From Vibrio sp. (GTDB lineage Bacteria > Pseudomonadota > Gammaproteobacteria > Enterobacterales > Vibrionaceae): DNA of 6,336 bases. Below are positions 1-5,833 of the stretch, piece after piece. The position numbers were made by a program, and so were the translations under genes. The stretch is from the NCBI GenBank assembly GCA_007124475.1, contig SLFB01000309.1, positions 1-6,336 of the forward strand. Direction: 5' to 3'. A model generated the notes under the pieces. That model had not been told where the DNA came from and made no database searches. It saw nothing but the letters and a program-made list of their open reading frames with translations. The first letter of the stretch is position 1. Every line of letters begins with the position of its first letter.

Positions 1-148
1 ATATAAAGCGTTGCATCACCAAACTGACCGGAATCACATCATTAATAAAAATGAAGTAAACCATAGCGGAGGCTATCAATGAAAAAGCAATCGGGACATT
101 AAGTAAAAATAGTAGAAACAAAATACCGATCGGAAGATAACTGATCAT
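1..148 (-). CDS. dctM: TRAP transporter large permease subunit (DctM family), N-terminal fragment
   Basis: Only the first 49 codons are in the window; the gene continues past the left edge. The product starts MISYLPIGILFLLFLLNVP and runs on through IAFSLIASAMVYF. The hydrophobic start with an NVPIAFSL segment is characteristic of the DctM large subunit, the multi-spanning inner-membrane channel of tripartite ATP-independent periplasmic transporters. The ATG (148-146) overlaps the dctQ stop as ATGA, so translation is probably coupled. A strong Shine-Dalgarno GAGGAAG lies at 162-156, inside the end of dctQ. In this family DctM pairs with DctQ and moves substrate delivered by DctP, driven by an ion gradient rather than ATP. 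The order P-Q-M supports the call. Substrate cannot be read from this fragment. Confidence 0.88.
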   Translation of the reverse strand, partial: MISYLPIGILFLLFLLNVPIAFSLIASAMVYFIFINDVIPVSLVMQRFI

Positions 149-645
149 AATCTTGCTTCCTCACATCGAGCCAAAGACTGACCGCGTAACTTAGCAATCT
201 CTTGGTACAGAAAAATAAAACTGTGTAATAACATCAAACCAAATGACAATACCAATACACTATTAATGGCAAAGTAAGACATTCCCATCACAGGGGTCAC
301 TTTGTTCGACAACATGGTGTACTGATAACTTAAATGGGCCATGCCGCCATTCACAACGATTAAAAACAGCAAAGACAAAATTTTAAACGGCGATTGAAAA
401 CGTTCAGGTAACAAGATCACTAGAACATCCACCCCCATATGCATACGATGCTTATAACAAGAGCTAATGCCAAAATAAACCGCCCAGATAAAGCAAATAA
501 CGGCGAGTTCTTCACTCCACGGCACGACAAAACCAAAGCCATAACGCAAAATCACGTTAGCGGTTACCATCAACACCGTGACAGAGATGGCCAGCGAAGC
601 AAGCACTTCTTCTAAATAGCGCCAAACTATAATCAACATCTTCAT
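145..645 (-). CDS. dctQ: TRAP transporter small permease subunit (DctQ family)
   Basis: A 166-residue integral membrane protein of normal length for DctQ. Four hydrophobic segments are visible at about 14-33, 46-63, 88-108 and 124-147. Between the first two lies the family signature NVILRYGF followed by VPWSEELA (about 30-48), and after the second comes KHRMHMGVDVL (65-75), matching the conserved R-x-H-x-x-V-D pattern. DctQ helps form the inner-membrane complex with the large subunit DctM. The chosen ATG (645-643) has AGGAAG at 659-654 with an 8-nt gap; a second ATG two codons in is less well placed. The stop overlaps the dctM start (ATGA), while the gap to upstream dctP is 127 nt and holds hairpins, so DctQ and DctM are probably made together and less abundantly than DctP. 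Confidence 0.93.
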   Translation of the reverse strand: MKMLIIVWRYLEEVLASLAISVTVLMVTANVILRYGFGFVVPWSEELAVICFIWAVYFGISSCYKHRMHMGVDVLVILLPERFQSPFKILSLLFLIVVNGGMAHLSYQYTMLSNKVTPVMGMSYFAINSVLVLSFGLMLLHSFIFLYQEIAKLRGQSLARCEEARL

Positions 646-674
646 TGGTATTACTTCCTATCCAATGGCTTGAA

Positions 675-729
675 ATAAAAAACGTAACCGGCTGAACTGG
701 ACACTTATTTGTCCGTTAAACCGGTTACG
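675..729 (-). terminator. Hairpin plus U-run between dctP and dctQ: partial terminator or attenuator
   Basis: A perfect 9-bp inverted repeat, cgtaaccgg (683-691) and ccggttacg (721-729), encloses a second smaller stem, ggaca (699-703) and tgtcc (710-714). Read on the minus strand, the outer stem is followed at once by a T-rich run (GTTTTTTATT, 682-673). That is the form of an intrinsic terminator for transcripts coming out of dctP. Since dctQ starts only about 30 nt further on with no obvious new promoter, it probably lets some polymerase through, or protects the 3' end of a processed dctP mRNA. The level of read-through is inference. Confidence 0.62.
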
Positions 730-731
730 CT

Positions 732-755
732 GTCTCTATCATCATGAATAGAGAC
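732..755 (-). repeat. Second inter-cistronic hairpin, just downstream of dctP
   Basis: A perfect 8-bp inverted repeat, gtctctat (732-739) and atagagac (748-755), with an 8-nt loop. It lies 17 nt beyond the dctP stop and is not followed by a T-run, so it is not a terminator by itself. Together with the larger hairpin next to it, it would give the dctP transcript a structured 3' end; an mRNA-stabilising role is inferred. Confidence 0.5.
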
Positions 756-772
756 GTACTGCTAATCAGTCA

Positions 773-1786
773 CTACTGTTGAGCACGAATTTTCTCTAGC
801 TCAGCTTCAATGCGTGAATAAATATCTGGGCTCCACGCTGGGAACTGACTGTAAACTGGTTGAGTCAGTTTATTAAACGCGGCGCTATTCACATCGTTTA
901 TGGTAACCCCTAACTGTTGCAGTTTTTCAGCGTACTCAGCATCCAAACGCACCAGTTCAGTATTATTAGATAAAGCGCCCTTTTCGAACTCTTCCATCAC
1001 AATAGCTTGTTGCTCAGGCGTAAAGCGCTCCCATACGGTTGGTGAAATATAAACCCCCACAGTACCCAGGAAGTGCTTGGTTAAAGAAAGATTCTTAGTC
1101 ACCTCGTACATTTTATTCGAGTACATGGTCAAAATGGTGCCCTCTAACCCATCAACCACACCTTGCTGTACCCCGGCATAAGTTTCTGGGAAAGGCAAAG
1201 CCGCTGGAGCGCCGCCCATTGCCGATAGCGTATTGATAAACAACTGGCTACCTGGTACACGGATTCGCATGCCACGCATATCTTCTGGCTCAACGATTTC
1301 ACGATTGGTCATCATGTGTCTAAAACCAAAGATATAATCGGTATTTAGCACTTTAACGCCTTTATCAAGCATTTGCTGTTTAAGATCGCTCACCAAATCG
1401 GTTTGCATCATCGCCAAATACTCATCATAAGTTTGATACAGCATTGGCCCAGCTAGTGCGGTAAAATCAGGCACGTAATCACCTAAATAGGTCAAATCTT
1501 CAACCGCAATCCAGTTTGCACCATTGACGACCTGCTCAAGGTTATCCTTATAAACCGGTAACTGACCGCTAGGGAATACCTGAATATTTACCCCGCCATC
1601 GGTTCTTTCACGAATCGAGTCAGACACCTTAATCAGCTCTTGAGTGAGCAACTCACTAGGTGCAAAAACCAAACTTAGATTAATATTAATAGGGCTAGGC
1701 GTATCTGAGTCAGTGGCTGGTTTATCACCACAACCCGTTAACAAAAGCGCGGAAGAGATCAGCGCAGCAGAGAGCAATTTTTTCAT
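773..1786 (-). CDS. dctP: TRAP transporter solute-binding protein (DctP family), probable lipoprotein
   Basis: A 337-residue extracytoplasmic receptor that captures an organic acid and hands it to DctQM. The N-terminus MKKLLSAALISSALLLTGCG has a charged start, a hydrophobic core and a lipobox L16-T17-G18-C19, so it is probably lipidated at C19; residue +2 is Gly, not the Asp that signals inner-membrane retention. The mature protein matches the DctP fold: FPSGQL (71-76), the core motif RGMRIRVPGS (171-180) with R176 at the position of the family's carboxylate-binding arginine, then FPETYAGVQQGVVDG (199-213). The substrate is likely a carboxylate (C4-dicarboxylate, keto-acid or sugar acid); the sequence does not decide which. 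The ATG at 1786 has AAAGGA at 1800-1795, 8 nt upstream. It is the first gene of the operon, followed by hairpins and then dctQM. Confidence 0.93.
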   Translation of the reverse strand: MKKLLSAALISSALLLTGCGDKPATDSDTPSPININLSLVFAPSELLTQELIKVSDSIRERTDGGVNIQVFPSGQLPVYKDNLEQVVNGANWIAVEDLTYLGDYVPDFTALAGPMLYQTYDEYLAMMQTDLVSDLKQQMLDKGVKVLNTDYIFGFRHMMTNREIVEPEDMRGMRIRVPGSQLFINTLSAMGGAPAALPFPETYAGVQQGVVDGLEGTILTMYSNKMYEVTKNLSLTKHFLGTVGVYISPTVWERFTPEQQAIVMEEFEKGALSNNTELVRLDAEYAEKLQQLGVTINDVNSAAFNKLTQPVYSQFPAWSPDIYSRIEAELEKIRAQQ

Positions 1787-1861
1787 TATTTTTGTCCTTT
1801 TATTACTTTATCCAAGGTGATTAGCACGGCCATACGACCAAAACGCTAAACAACCAAGAAG

Positions 1862-1892
1862 TATCCATAAAGTGGATAAATCAGCTTATCCA
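1862..1892. promoter_or_regulatory. Operator-like overlapping palindromes upstream of dctP
   Basis: Three copies of the half-site TATCCA/TGGATA occur close together. TGGATAA (1873-1879) and TTATCCA (1886-1892) form a perfect 7-bp inverted repeat around 6 nt. The same central TGGATA also pairs with TATCCA (1862-1867) across 5 nt. A further TTATCCA lies at 1808-1814. Placed just downstream of the candidate dctP promoter, this would suit a repressor blocking transcription. The regulator is unknown and is not encoded in the window. Confidence 0.4.
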
Positions 1893-1905
1893 AATAGCCG
1901 CCGTG

Positions 1906-1933
1906 ATTATCCTATAAGGTTCAAACAGCCCAA
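1906..1933 (-). promoter_or_regulatory. Candidate sigma-70 promoter for the dctP operon
   Basis: On the minus strand, TTGGGC (1933-1928) is followed after 16 nt by GATAAT (1911-1906). The -10 matches the consensus at five of six positions; the -35 matches weakly (three of six). Transcription would begin near 1899, giving a leader of roughly 110 nt before the dctP ATG. No convincing sigma-54 element was found. The call rests on consensus matching by eye only. Confidence 0.35.
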
Positions 1934-2344
1934 ATAGTTTGTTTATTATTTGTGACATATTTATGAAAAATGAGCATTTGAATACAAAAAATCAATCATT
2001 GGTAACTTTTTAGCCGTGTTTTTGAGCTTAAAACAACAAAGGAAACCAATTAACGGAGGGAATAAGAGCAATGAATGTTCGAATCGTTGACTGGACTTAA
2101 GTGTGAACTAGCAACCGAGCTCCGCTATAGCGTCAAATCAAGTGGTAGTATCTTAAGACTTAAAATACGCTTTATTGCATAAAATGGCGTTATATTTATG
2201 CGCAAAATCACACCTTTTAAACATAAGCCGACCTAAACTCACCGATAACAAAAAAAACGCTAAACTTTTTATATATTATTCCCACAAAATTATCGTGGCT
2301 ATTCAGAGTTCTGTTTGATTAGAGACTGAGTTAACCAGGGTAAT

Positions 2345-2358
2345 AAACGTTCACGTTT
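2345..2358. repeat. 14-bp palindrome upstream of the Aer-like gene
   Basis: AAACGT (2345-2350) and ACGTTT (2353-2358) form a perfect 6-bp inverted repeat around a 2-nt centre. The short spacer favours a protein-binding site over an RNA hairpin. It lies about 20 nt upstream of the candidate receptor -10 element, where an activator or repressor could act. No family was recognised. Confidence 0.3.
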
Positions 2359-2364
2359 GGTCTA

Positions 2365-2394
2365 GAAACAGGCAAGTATCATGGCTGATACTTG
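2365..2394 (+). promoter_or_regulatory. Candidate sigma-28-like promoter overlapping a perfect hairpin, upstream of the receptor gene
   Basis: GAAA (2365-2368) is followed after exactly 15 nt by GCTGATAC (2384-2391), a partial match to the flagellar sigma-28 pattern TAAA-N15-GCCGATAA (three of four and six of eight). A flagellar-regulon promoter would fit a chemotaxis receptor. The same stretch carries a perfect 8-bp inverted repeat, caagtatc (2373-2380) and gatacttg (2387-2394), with a 6-nt loop, so the -10 lies inside a palindrome. Either reading could be correct; neither is tested. Confidence 0.33.
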
Positions 2395-2423
2395 ATAATA
2401 TTAAACAGTGTTCTCATTTTGTC

Positions 2424-2428
2424 GGGGA
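2424..2428 (+). promoter_or_regulatory. Ribosome binding site deciding the receptor start
   Basis: GGGGA lies 6 nt before the ATG at 2435. An upstream in-frame GTG at 2408 would place this Shine-Dalgarno inside the coding region and has no good site of its own (the preceding bases are ATTAAACA). The ATG at 2435 also gives the expected MRNNQP start of Aer-type receptors. Confidence 0.7.
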
Positions 2429-2434
2429 ATTCCT

Positions 2435-4042
2435 ATGAGAAATAATCAGCCCATCACGCAACGCGAAGTGCGTTTTAATCAGCTGAACGATCTTGTCTCT
2501 ATGACAGATTTAAACGGCACCATACGTTTTGTTAACGATGATTTTGTCACTATTTCAGGATTTAGCCGTGCGGAGCTTATCGGTCAACCACACAATATAG
2601 TTCGCCATCCAGACATGCCTCCAGCCGCTTTTGCTGATGTTTGGTCAACCATCAAATCAGGGCAAAATTGGCGCGGGTTAGTAAAAAACCGCTGTAAAAA
2701 TGGCGACCACTATTGGGTAGAAGCCTTTGTTTCACCCATTATCAAAGCAGGCAAATTGGTTGGCTACCAATCCGTACGTTCAGAGCCAACACGAGAACAA
2801 ATAGCTGAGGCTGAAAAGCTCTATCAGGAGATGAAAAAAGACAGTTCCAAGACGCTACCAAAACCCAACTGGCTACAACGCCTCACCTTTGGGCACTTCT
2901 TCTTAGTAACGACAACAATCATCGGTTCTGTACTCACCTTAATCGCCACCCTGCTCTTTCAAAACGGCTATATGGGGCTATTTTCATTATCAATCATCGC
3001 ACTTTTCTTAACCCTATTAAGCAGCTGGTTAGTAAAACAACGCATTCTTGCTCCCATTGCCGATATAGGGGGCACCCTAAAAAAAATGTCTGAAGGTGAT
3101 CTCTCCAAAGTGATTAAGATTGACAGAACAGACGAAATTGGTCAGCTGTTTCAAACCTGTAAAATGCTCCAAGCGCGCTATAAAACCATTTTAAGTCAAG
3201 TCATCGGCACCGCTACGTTAGTTTCTTCTGATTCAACTCAAGCTGCTGACAGTAGTAGCAATATGCAAGAACAGATGGCCGAGCAATCTTTACATACTTC
3301 ACAAATTGCCACGGCAATGACTCAAATGTCAGCAACGGTTAAAGAGGTTGCAGAGAGTACCGTACAAGCTTCACAACTCACGTTAGAAACTCAGCAGTTT
3401 GTCAATAATGGTGATCAACTCATCGCTGATGCATTACAAAAAATGGCCCTGTTTTTGCAGGAACTTGATGCAACCAGCAGCCAAATCGCCGAAGTCTCTG
3501 CGCAAAGTACTAATATTGGTTTAGTGATCGATACCATTAGTCAAATTGCCGAACAAACTAATTTGCTAGCCTTAAACGCCGCGATTGAAGCAGCTAGAGC
3601 GGGAGAGCAAGGAAGAGGTTTTGCCGTTGTTGCTGATGAAGTTCGCAGCCTAGCGCAAAGAACGCAAAATGCCACCAATGATATTCGTCACATGTTAGAA
3701 AGTTTACAAAGTGGCGTGCAAGTTTCCTCTGAACGTATCACAAATAACAACCTTTCAGCTCAAGATACCCATCAAGGAATAACCCAAGCACGTAATAGTT
3801 TTGCCGACATTCTGAGCAAAATGGCTGCCATCAATGATATGAGCACACAAATTGCGGCAGCCGCTGAGCAACAAGCGACGGTTGTTGAAGATATGAATCG
3901 CTCAGTGGAAGCCATCAGTGAAAAAAGCCACCAAACAGAGCAAAATGCTGAGCACTTACGTGGTAAATCGCTCACTTTAAAAACTCAGGCCAATGATCTA
4001 CAAGAACAGCTCAATGATTTTAAACTCAATTCTGTAAAATAA
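2435..4042 (+). CDS. aer: Aer-like PAS-domain methyl-accepting chemotaxis (energy/redox taxis) receptor
   Basis: A 535-residue receptor that would sense redox or respiratory state through FAD and signal to CheA/CheW at the cell pole. The N-terminal PAS domain (about 12-115) begins after MRNNQPITQRE and contains NIVRHPDMP. Numbered from this start, N34, R57, H58, D60, W79 and N85 fall at the positions known to matter for FAD binding or signalling in E. coli Aer (recalled, not aligned by software). Two membrane segments (about 155-175 and 182-200) are joined by a six-residue loop, so there is no periplasmic sensor. A HAMP domain (about 201-252, with DEIG at 233-236) leads to the coiled-coil signalling domain, whose tip reads NAAIEAARAGEQGRGFAVV (381-399). 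There is no C-terminal CheR-docking pentapeptide. It is a lone transcription unit ending at a shared terminator. Confidence 0.93.
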   Translation: MRNNQPITQREVRFNQLNDLVSMTDLNGTIRFVNDDFVTISGFSRAELIGQPHNIVRHPDMPPAAFADVWSTIKSGQNWRGLVKNRCKNGDHYWVEAFVSPIIKAGKLVGYQSVRSEPTREQIAEAEKLYQEMKKDSSKTLPKPNWLQRLTFGHFFLVTTTIIGSVLTLIATLLFQNGYMGLFSLSIIALFLTLLSSWLVKQRILAPIADIGGTLKKMSEGDLSKVIKIDRTDEIGQLFQTCKMLQARYKTILSQVIGTATLVSSDSTQAADSSSNMQEQMAEQSLHTSQIATAMTQMSATVKEVAESTVQASQLTLETQQFVNNGDQLIADALQKMALFLQELDATSSQIAEVSAQSTNIGLVIDTISQIAEQTNLLALNAAIEAARAGEQGRGFAVVADEVRSLAQRTQNATNDIRHMLESLQSGVQVSSERITNNNLSAQDTHQGITQARNSFADILSKMAAINDMSTQIAAAAEQQATVVEDMNRSVEAISEKSHQTEQNAEHLRGKSLTLKTQANDLQEQLNDFKLNSVK

Positions 4043-4067
4043 ACGGCCACACCTACATCAGACGAAT

Positions 4068-4098
4068 AAAAAGTGCCGCTTTACCCACGGCACTTTTT
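4068..4098. terminator. Bidirectional intrinsic terminator between convergent genes
   Basis: AAAAAGTGCCG (4068-4078) and CGGCACTTTTT (4088-4098) form a perfect 11-bp inverted repeat with a 9-nt loop. The GC core gtgccg/cggcac is flanked by an A-run on one side and a T-run on the other, so it terminates transcripts from both directions. It is 25 nt past the receptor stop and 10 nt past the stop of the epimerase-like gene. Confidence 0.92.
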
Positions 4099-4108
4099 GT
4101 CAAATCAA

Positions 4109-5587
4109 CTAAGGATGAATATCAATAAATTGTACCTCTAGACGCGGCAAGCCTTGCTCGGTTGTCAAGCGTTGCTGCGCAACCTGACCTTGAAAATAAT
4201 AAGGCGCAAGTCGGCTCTGCTCTGTTGGTTCAAAAGCAAAATATAGCGTCGCGGCTTGCTGATTGAGCTGCTGGGCGGTCAAATACCCCACCAACGCATG
4301 CTCAAACTGATGATAGCCATTGCCCCAATGAAACGCCTTGGTTGATTTCGGGTTAAGCCCTACACCACCGTACTGCTCATCCACCCAAACCTGCATAAAC
4401 GCTGGCGCAGTGTAGGCTAAAACCGGCTCTAACTCCCCTTCAAGTAATGATAGGGTCATCGCCGCTTGATCCAGCTCTGCCCATTCCCATGAAGAAATAC
4501 CATAACTCATCGGCCTATTACGCCAACTCGCCACTGGCTTACCTTGCCACTGACTTGCTAACGAATCAGGTAGTAACGGAGCAATATCTGACCAATTAGG
4601 CTGATATTGTGCTTGGCTAATGGTATTTAGCATCCCCTGCCTAGCTAAGCTTTGCCACTGAGAGTTTTGCAATACACTACCAGTGAGATAGGTCATCCAA
4701 TACGCTTTAATCGTATGGCCAAAATCATTATGTTTAGCATTTTGTGTCATCACCGCCGGATGATGTATTGCGCCATAAAAGCGCTGCTCAGGTTGATGAT
4801 GATAGTGAGTTAACATCACCTCCGTTAGCCAAGACAAATCTTGCAACCATTGACTACGATGTGACTCAGGTAACAAGGGAGCCACCAGCAATAAATAACC
4901 ATTGATTTGATCAAGCTGGGCAACCAATTCGCGCTGCTGAGCGCTTTCACCATCGCCATCTTTTAATACCCAAGCTAACCCTTGATCATCGGCTAATCGA
5001 TAATGGTCAAAAATAAACTGTTGCTGTTTAATTAGCACCGCTTCCAATTGCGGGTCACGGGTTAAATAGTAGAGCATCGCTAGCCCCACCAAGGCATAGG
5101 CTTGATCTTGCGAGGTGCGCTGTTGCCATTCGAGCCCCGGCTTACCGTTTTCGGTAAAACTGATAAAACCGCCGTTGTGCTTATCTTGCAAGTGATCAAT
5201 TAAATGTTTCGCACCGGCTTTGGCCAGCGCTAACGCCTGCTGATCACCGGTTAAATGATACAGCACCGCATAAGCATAAGTTTGCCGCGACTTCATTCGT
5301 GTATAGTCGCGGCCAAAGTGTGGCGTTATCCAACCTTTGTTTAACTCTTGGCAAACTTGGTGGATATTCAGCAATTGGCCATTATCACAGCGAAAGGTAG
5401 GAAAGTTACCCACTGGCTGTCCGTGGGCGGCTTCCATCATCCAGTACGGCGCTAAGCCCTGCTGCGCATGGTTTAACCATGCCTCACCATCTGGAAAACT
5501 GGCCAACTTATCGGTTTGTGCCTGCACGAAGGCACTGCATAAGCCCAAACTCAGTAGCCACAGCGAGGGTTTTAGATTGTGTTTCAT
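4109..5587 (-). CDS. Secreted N-acylglucosamine 2-epimerase (AGE)-fold protein
   Basis: A 492-residue exported protein. The signal peptide (about 1-23) has a hydrophobic core and a probable signal peptidase I site after V21-Q22-A23; the Cys at 17 lacks a proper lipobox. The mature part resembles the (alpha/alpha)6 barrel of the AGE/cellobiose 2-epimerase family: SRQTYAYAVLYHLTGD (100-115), DQAYALVGLAMLYYLT (161-176), GHTIKAYW (290-297), SSWEWAELDQAAMTL (365-379) and WGNGYHQFEHAL (421-432). H291 and H426 sit where the family's catalytic histidines are expected, but the usual GHxIE motif has Lys at 294 instead of Glu. C67 and C79 could form a disulfide. The family interconverts sugars at C2 or isomerises them; most members are cytoplasmic and about 400 residues long, so export and extra length are notable. 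Substrate unknown. The ATG at 5587 has GGAG at 5602-5599. Single gene, convergent with the receptor. Confidence 0.72.
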   Translation of the reverse strand: MKHNLKPSLWLLSLGLCSAFVQAQTDKLASFPDGEAWLNHAQQGLAPYWMMEAAHGQPVGNFPTFRCDNGQLLNIHQVCQELNKGWITPHFGRDYTRMKSRQTYAYAVLYHLTGDQQALALAKAGAKHLIDHLQDKHNGGFISFTENGKPGLEWQQRTSQDQAYALVGLAMLYYLTRDPQLEAVLIKQQQFIFDHYRLADDQGLAWVLKDGDGESAQQRELVAQLDQINGYLLLVAPLLPESHRSQWLQDLSWLTEVMLTHYHHQPEQRFYGAIHHPAVMTQNAKHNDFGHTIKAYWMTYLTGSVLQNSQWQSLARQGMLNTISQAQYQPNWSDIAPLLPDSLASQWQGKPVASWRNRPMSYGISSWEWAELDQAAMTLSLLEGELEPVLAYTAPAFMQVWVDEQYGGVGLNPKSTKAFHWGNGYHQFEHALVGYLTAQQLNQQAATLYFAFEPTEQSRLAPYYFQGQVAQQRLTTEQGLPRLEVQFIDIHP

Positions 5588-5833
5588 TTTACTCTCTACT
5601 CCATCTTGTTAATGCTCCGCACTATACAAGAGAGTAAACGCGCATTTCGTTGAAAGGGTCACAGTTAACATGCAACTTATTGAGAAGTAAGGATTAGGAG
5701 AGAAATCTGAATTGAAAAGGCTAAACCGCCAATGTTCAACATTTAAATAGGCAGTTCTGATTCAAAGCAGAACTGCCGAATACAATTATCACAAACCATT
5801 GTTAATGGTCATCAGTCACCAGCAAATTAAAGC
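5588..5833. other. Intergenic region between the SBP_bac_3 fragment and the epimerase-like gene
   Basis: These 246 bases hold the 3' region of the SBP gene and the promoter region of the epimerase-like gene, both on the minus strand. A 10-bp hairpin (5750-5777) and a small 6-bp stem, accatt/aatggt (5795-5800 and 5804-5809), lie near the SBP end. For the epimerase-like gene, TATAGT on the minus strand near 5620 resembles a -10 box, but no good -35 lies at the right distance. No additional gene is seen. Confidence 0.5.
5750..5777 (-). terminator. 10-bp hairpin downstream of the SBP_bac_3 gene, probable weak terminator
   Basis: GGCAGTTCTG (5750-5759) and CAGAACTGCC (5768-5777) form a perfect 10-bp stem with an 8-nt loop, 56 nt past the stop of the solute-binding gene. 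Reading on the minus strand, it is followed by TATTTAAATG, which is AT-rich but a poor U-run, so termination may be incomplete. It separates this gene from the epimerase-like gene on the same strand. Confidence 0.55.

Larger units (their letters stand above)
1787..2434. other. Gene-free divergent regulatory region between dctP and the Aer-like receptor
   Basis: No ORF of meaningful length occurs on either strand in these 648 bases. The region is AT-rich and must hold the promoters of both flanking genes, which point away from each other. I see operator-like palindromes near 1862-1892, a 7-bp inverted repeat gcataaa/tttatgc (2177-2183 and 2195-2201), a palindrome at 2345-2358 and a hairpin at 2373-2394. 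A nine-codon reading frame follows a GGAGGG at 2055-2060. The middle part, about 1990-2050 and 2100-2170, shows nothing I can name. It is unusually long for a simple two-promoter gap, so an unannotated small RNA is possible but not supported by any recognisable structure. Confidence 0.6.

Noticed and set aside
1949..1966. CRP site around tttgtgacatatttatga
   Set aside because: One TGTGA half-site is perfect but the other half matches only two of five bases.
2218..2248. Sigma-28 promoter from TAAA (2218) and ACCGATAA (2241)
   Set aside because: The spacer is 19 nt instead of about 15, and it lies far from the receptor start; the 2365-2391 pair has better geometry.
2408..2434. GTG at 2408 as receptor start, adding nine residues
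   Set aside because: No Shine-Dalgarno precedes it, a good GGGGA lies before ATG 2435, and the Aer family begins MRNNQP at that ATG.
3772..3975. 67-codon minus-strand frame inside the receptor
   Set aside because: Antisense to the highly conserved signalling domain, with no family resemblance; a shadow of the real gene.
5536..5587. Lipoprotein signal at Cys17 of the epimerase-like protein
   Set aside because: Residue -1 is Leu rather than Gly, Ala or Ser, and a better signal peptidase I site follows at residue 23.
5337..5612. 91-codon plus-strand frame over the start of the epimerase-like gene
   Set aside because: Antisense to a gene with a signal peptide and family motifs; its translation has no recognisable domain.
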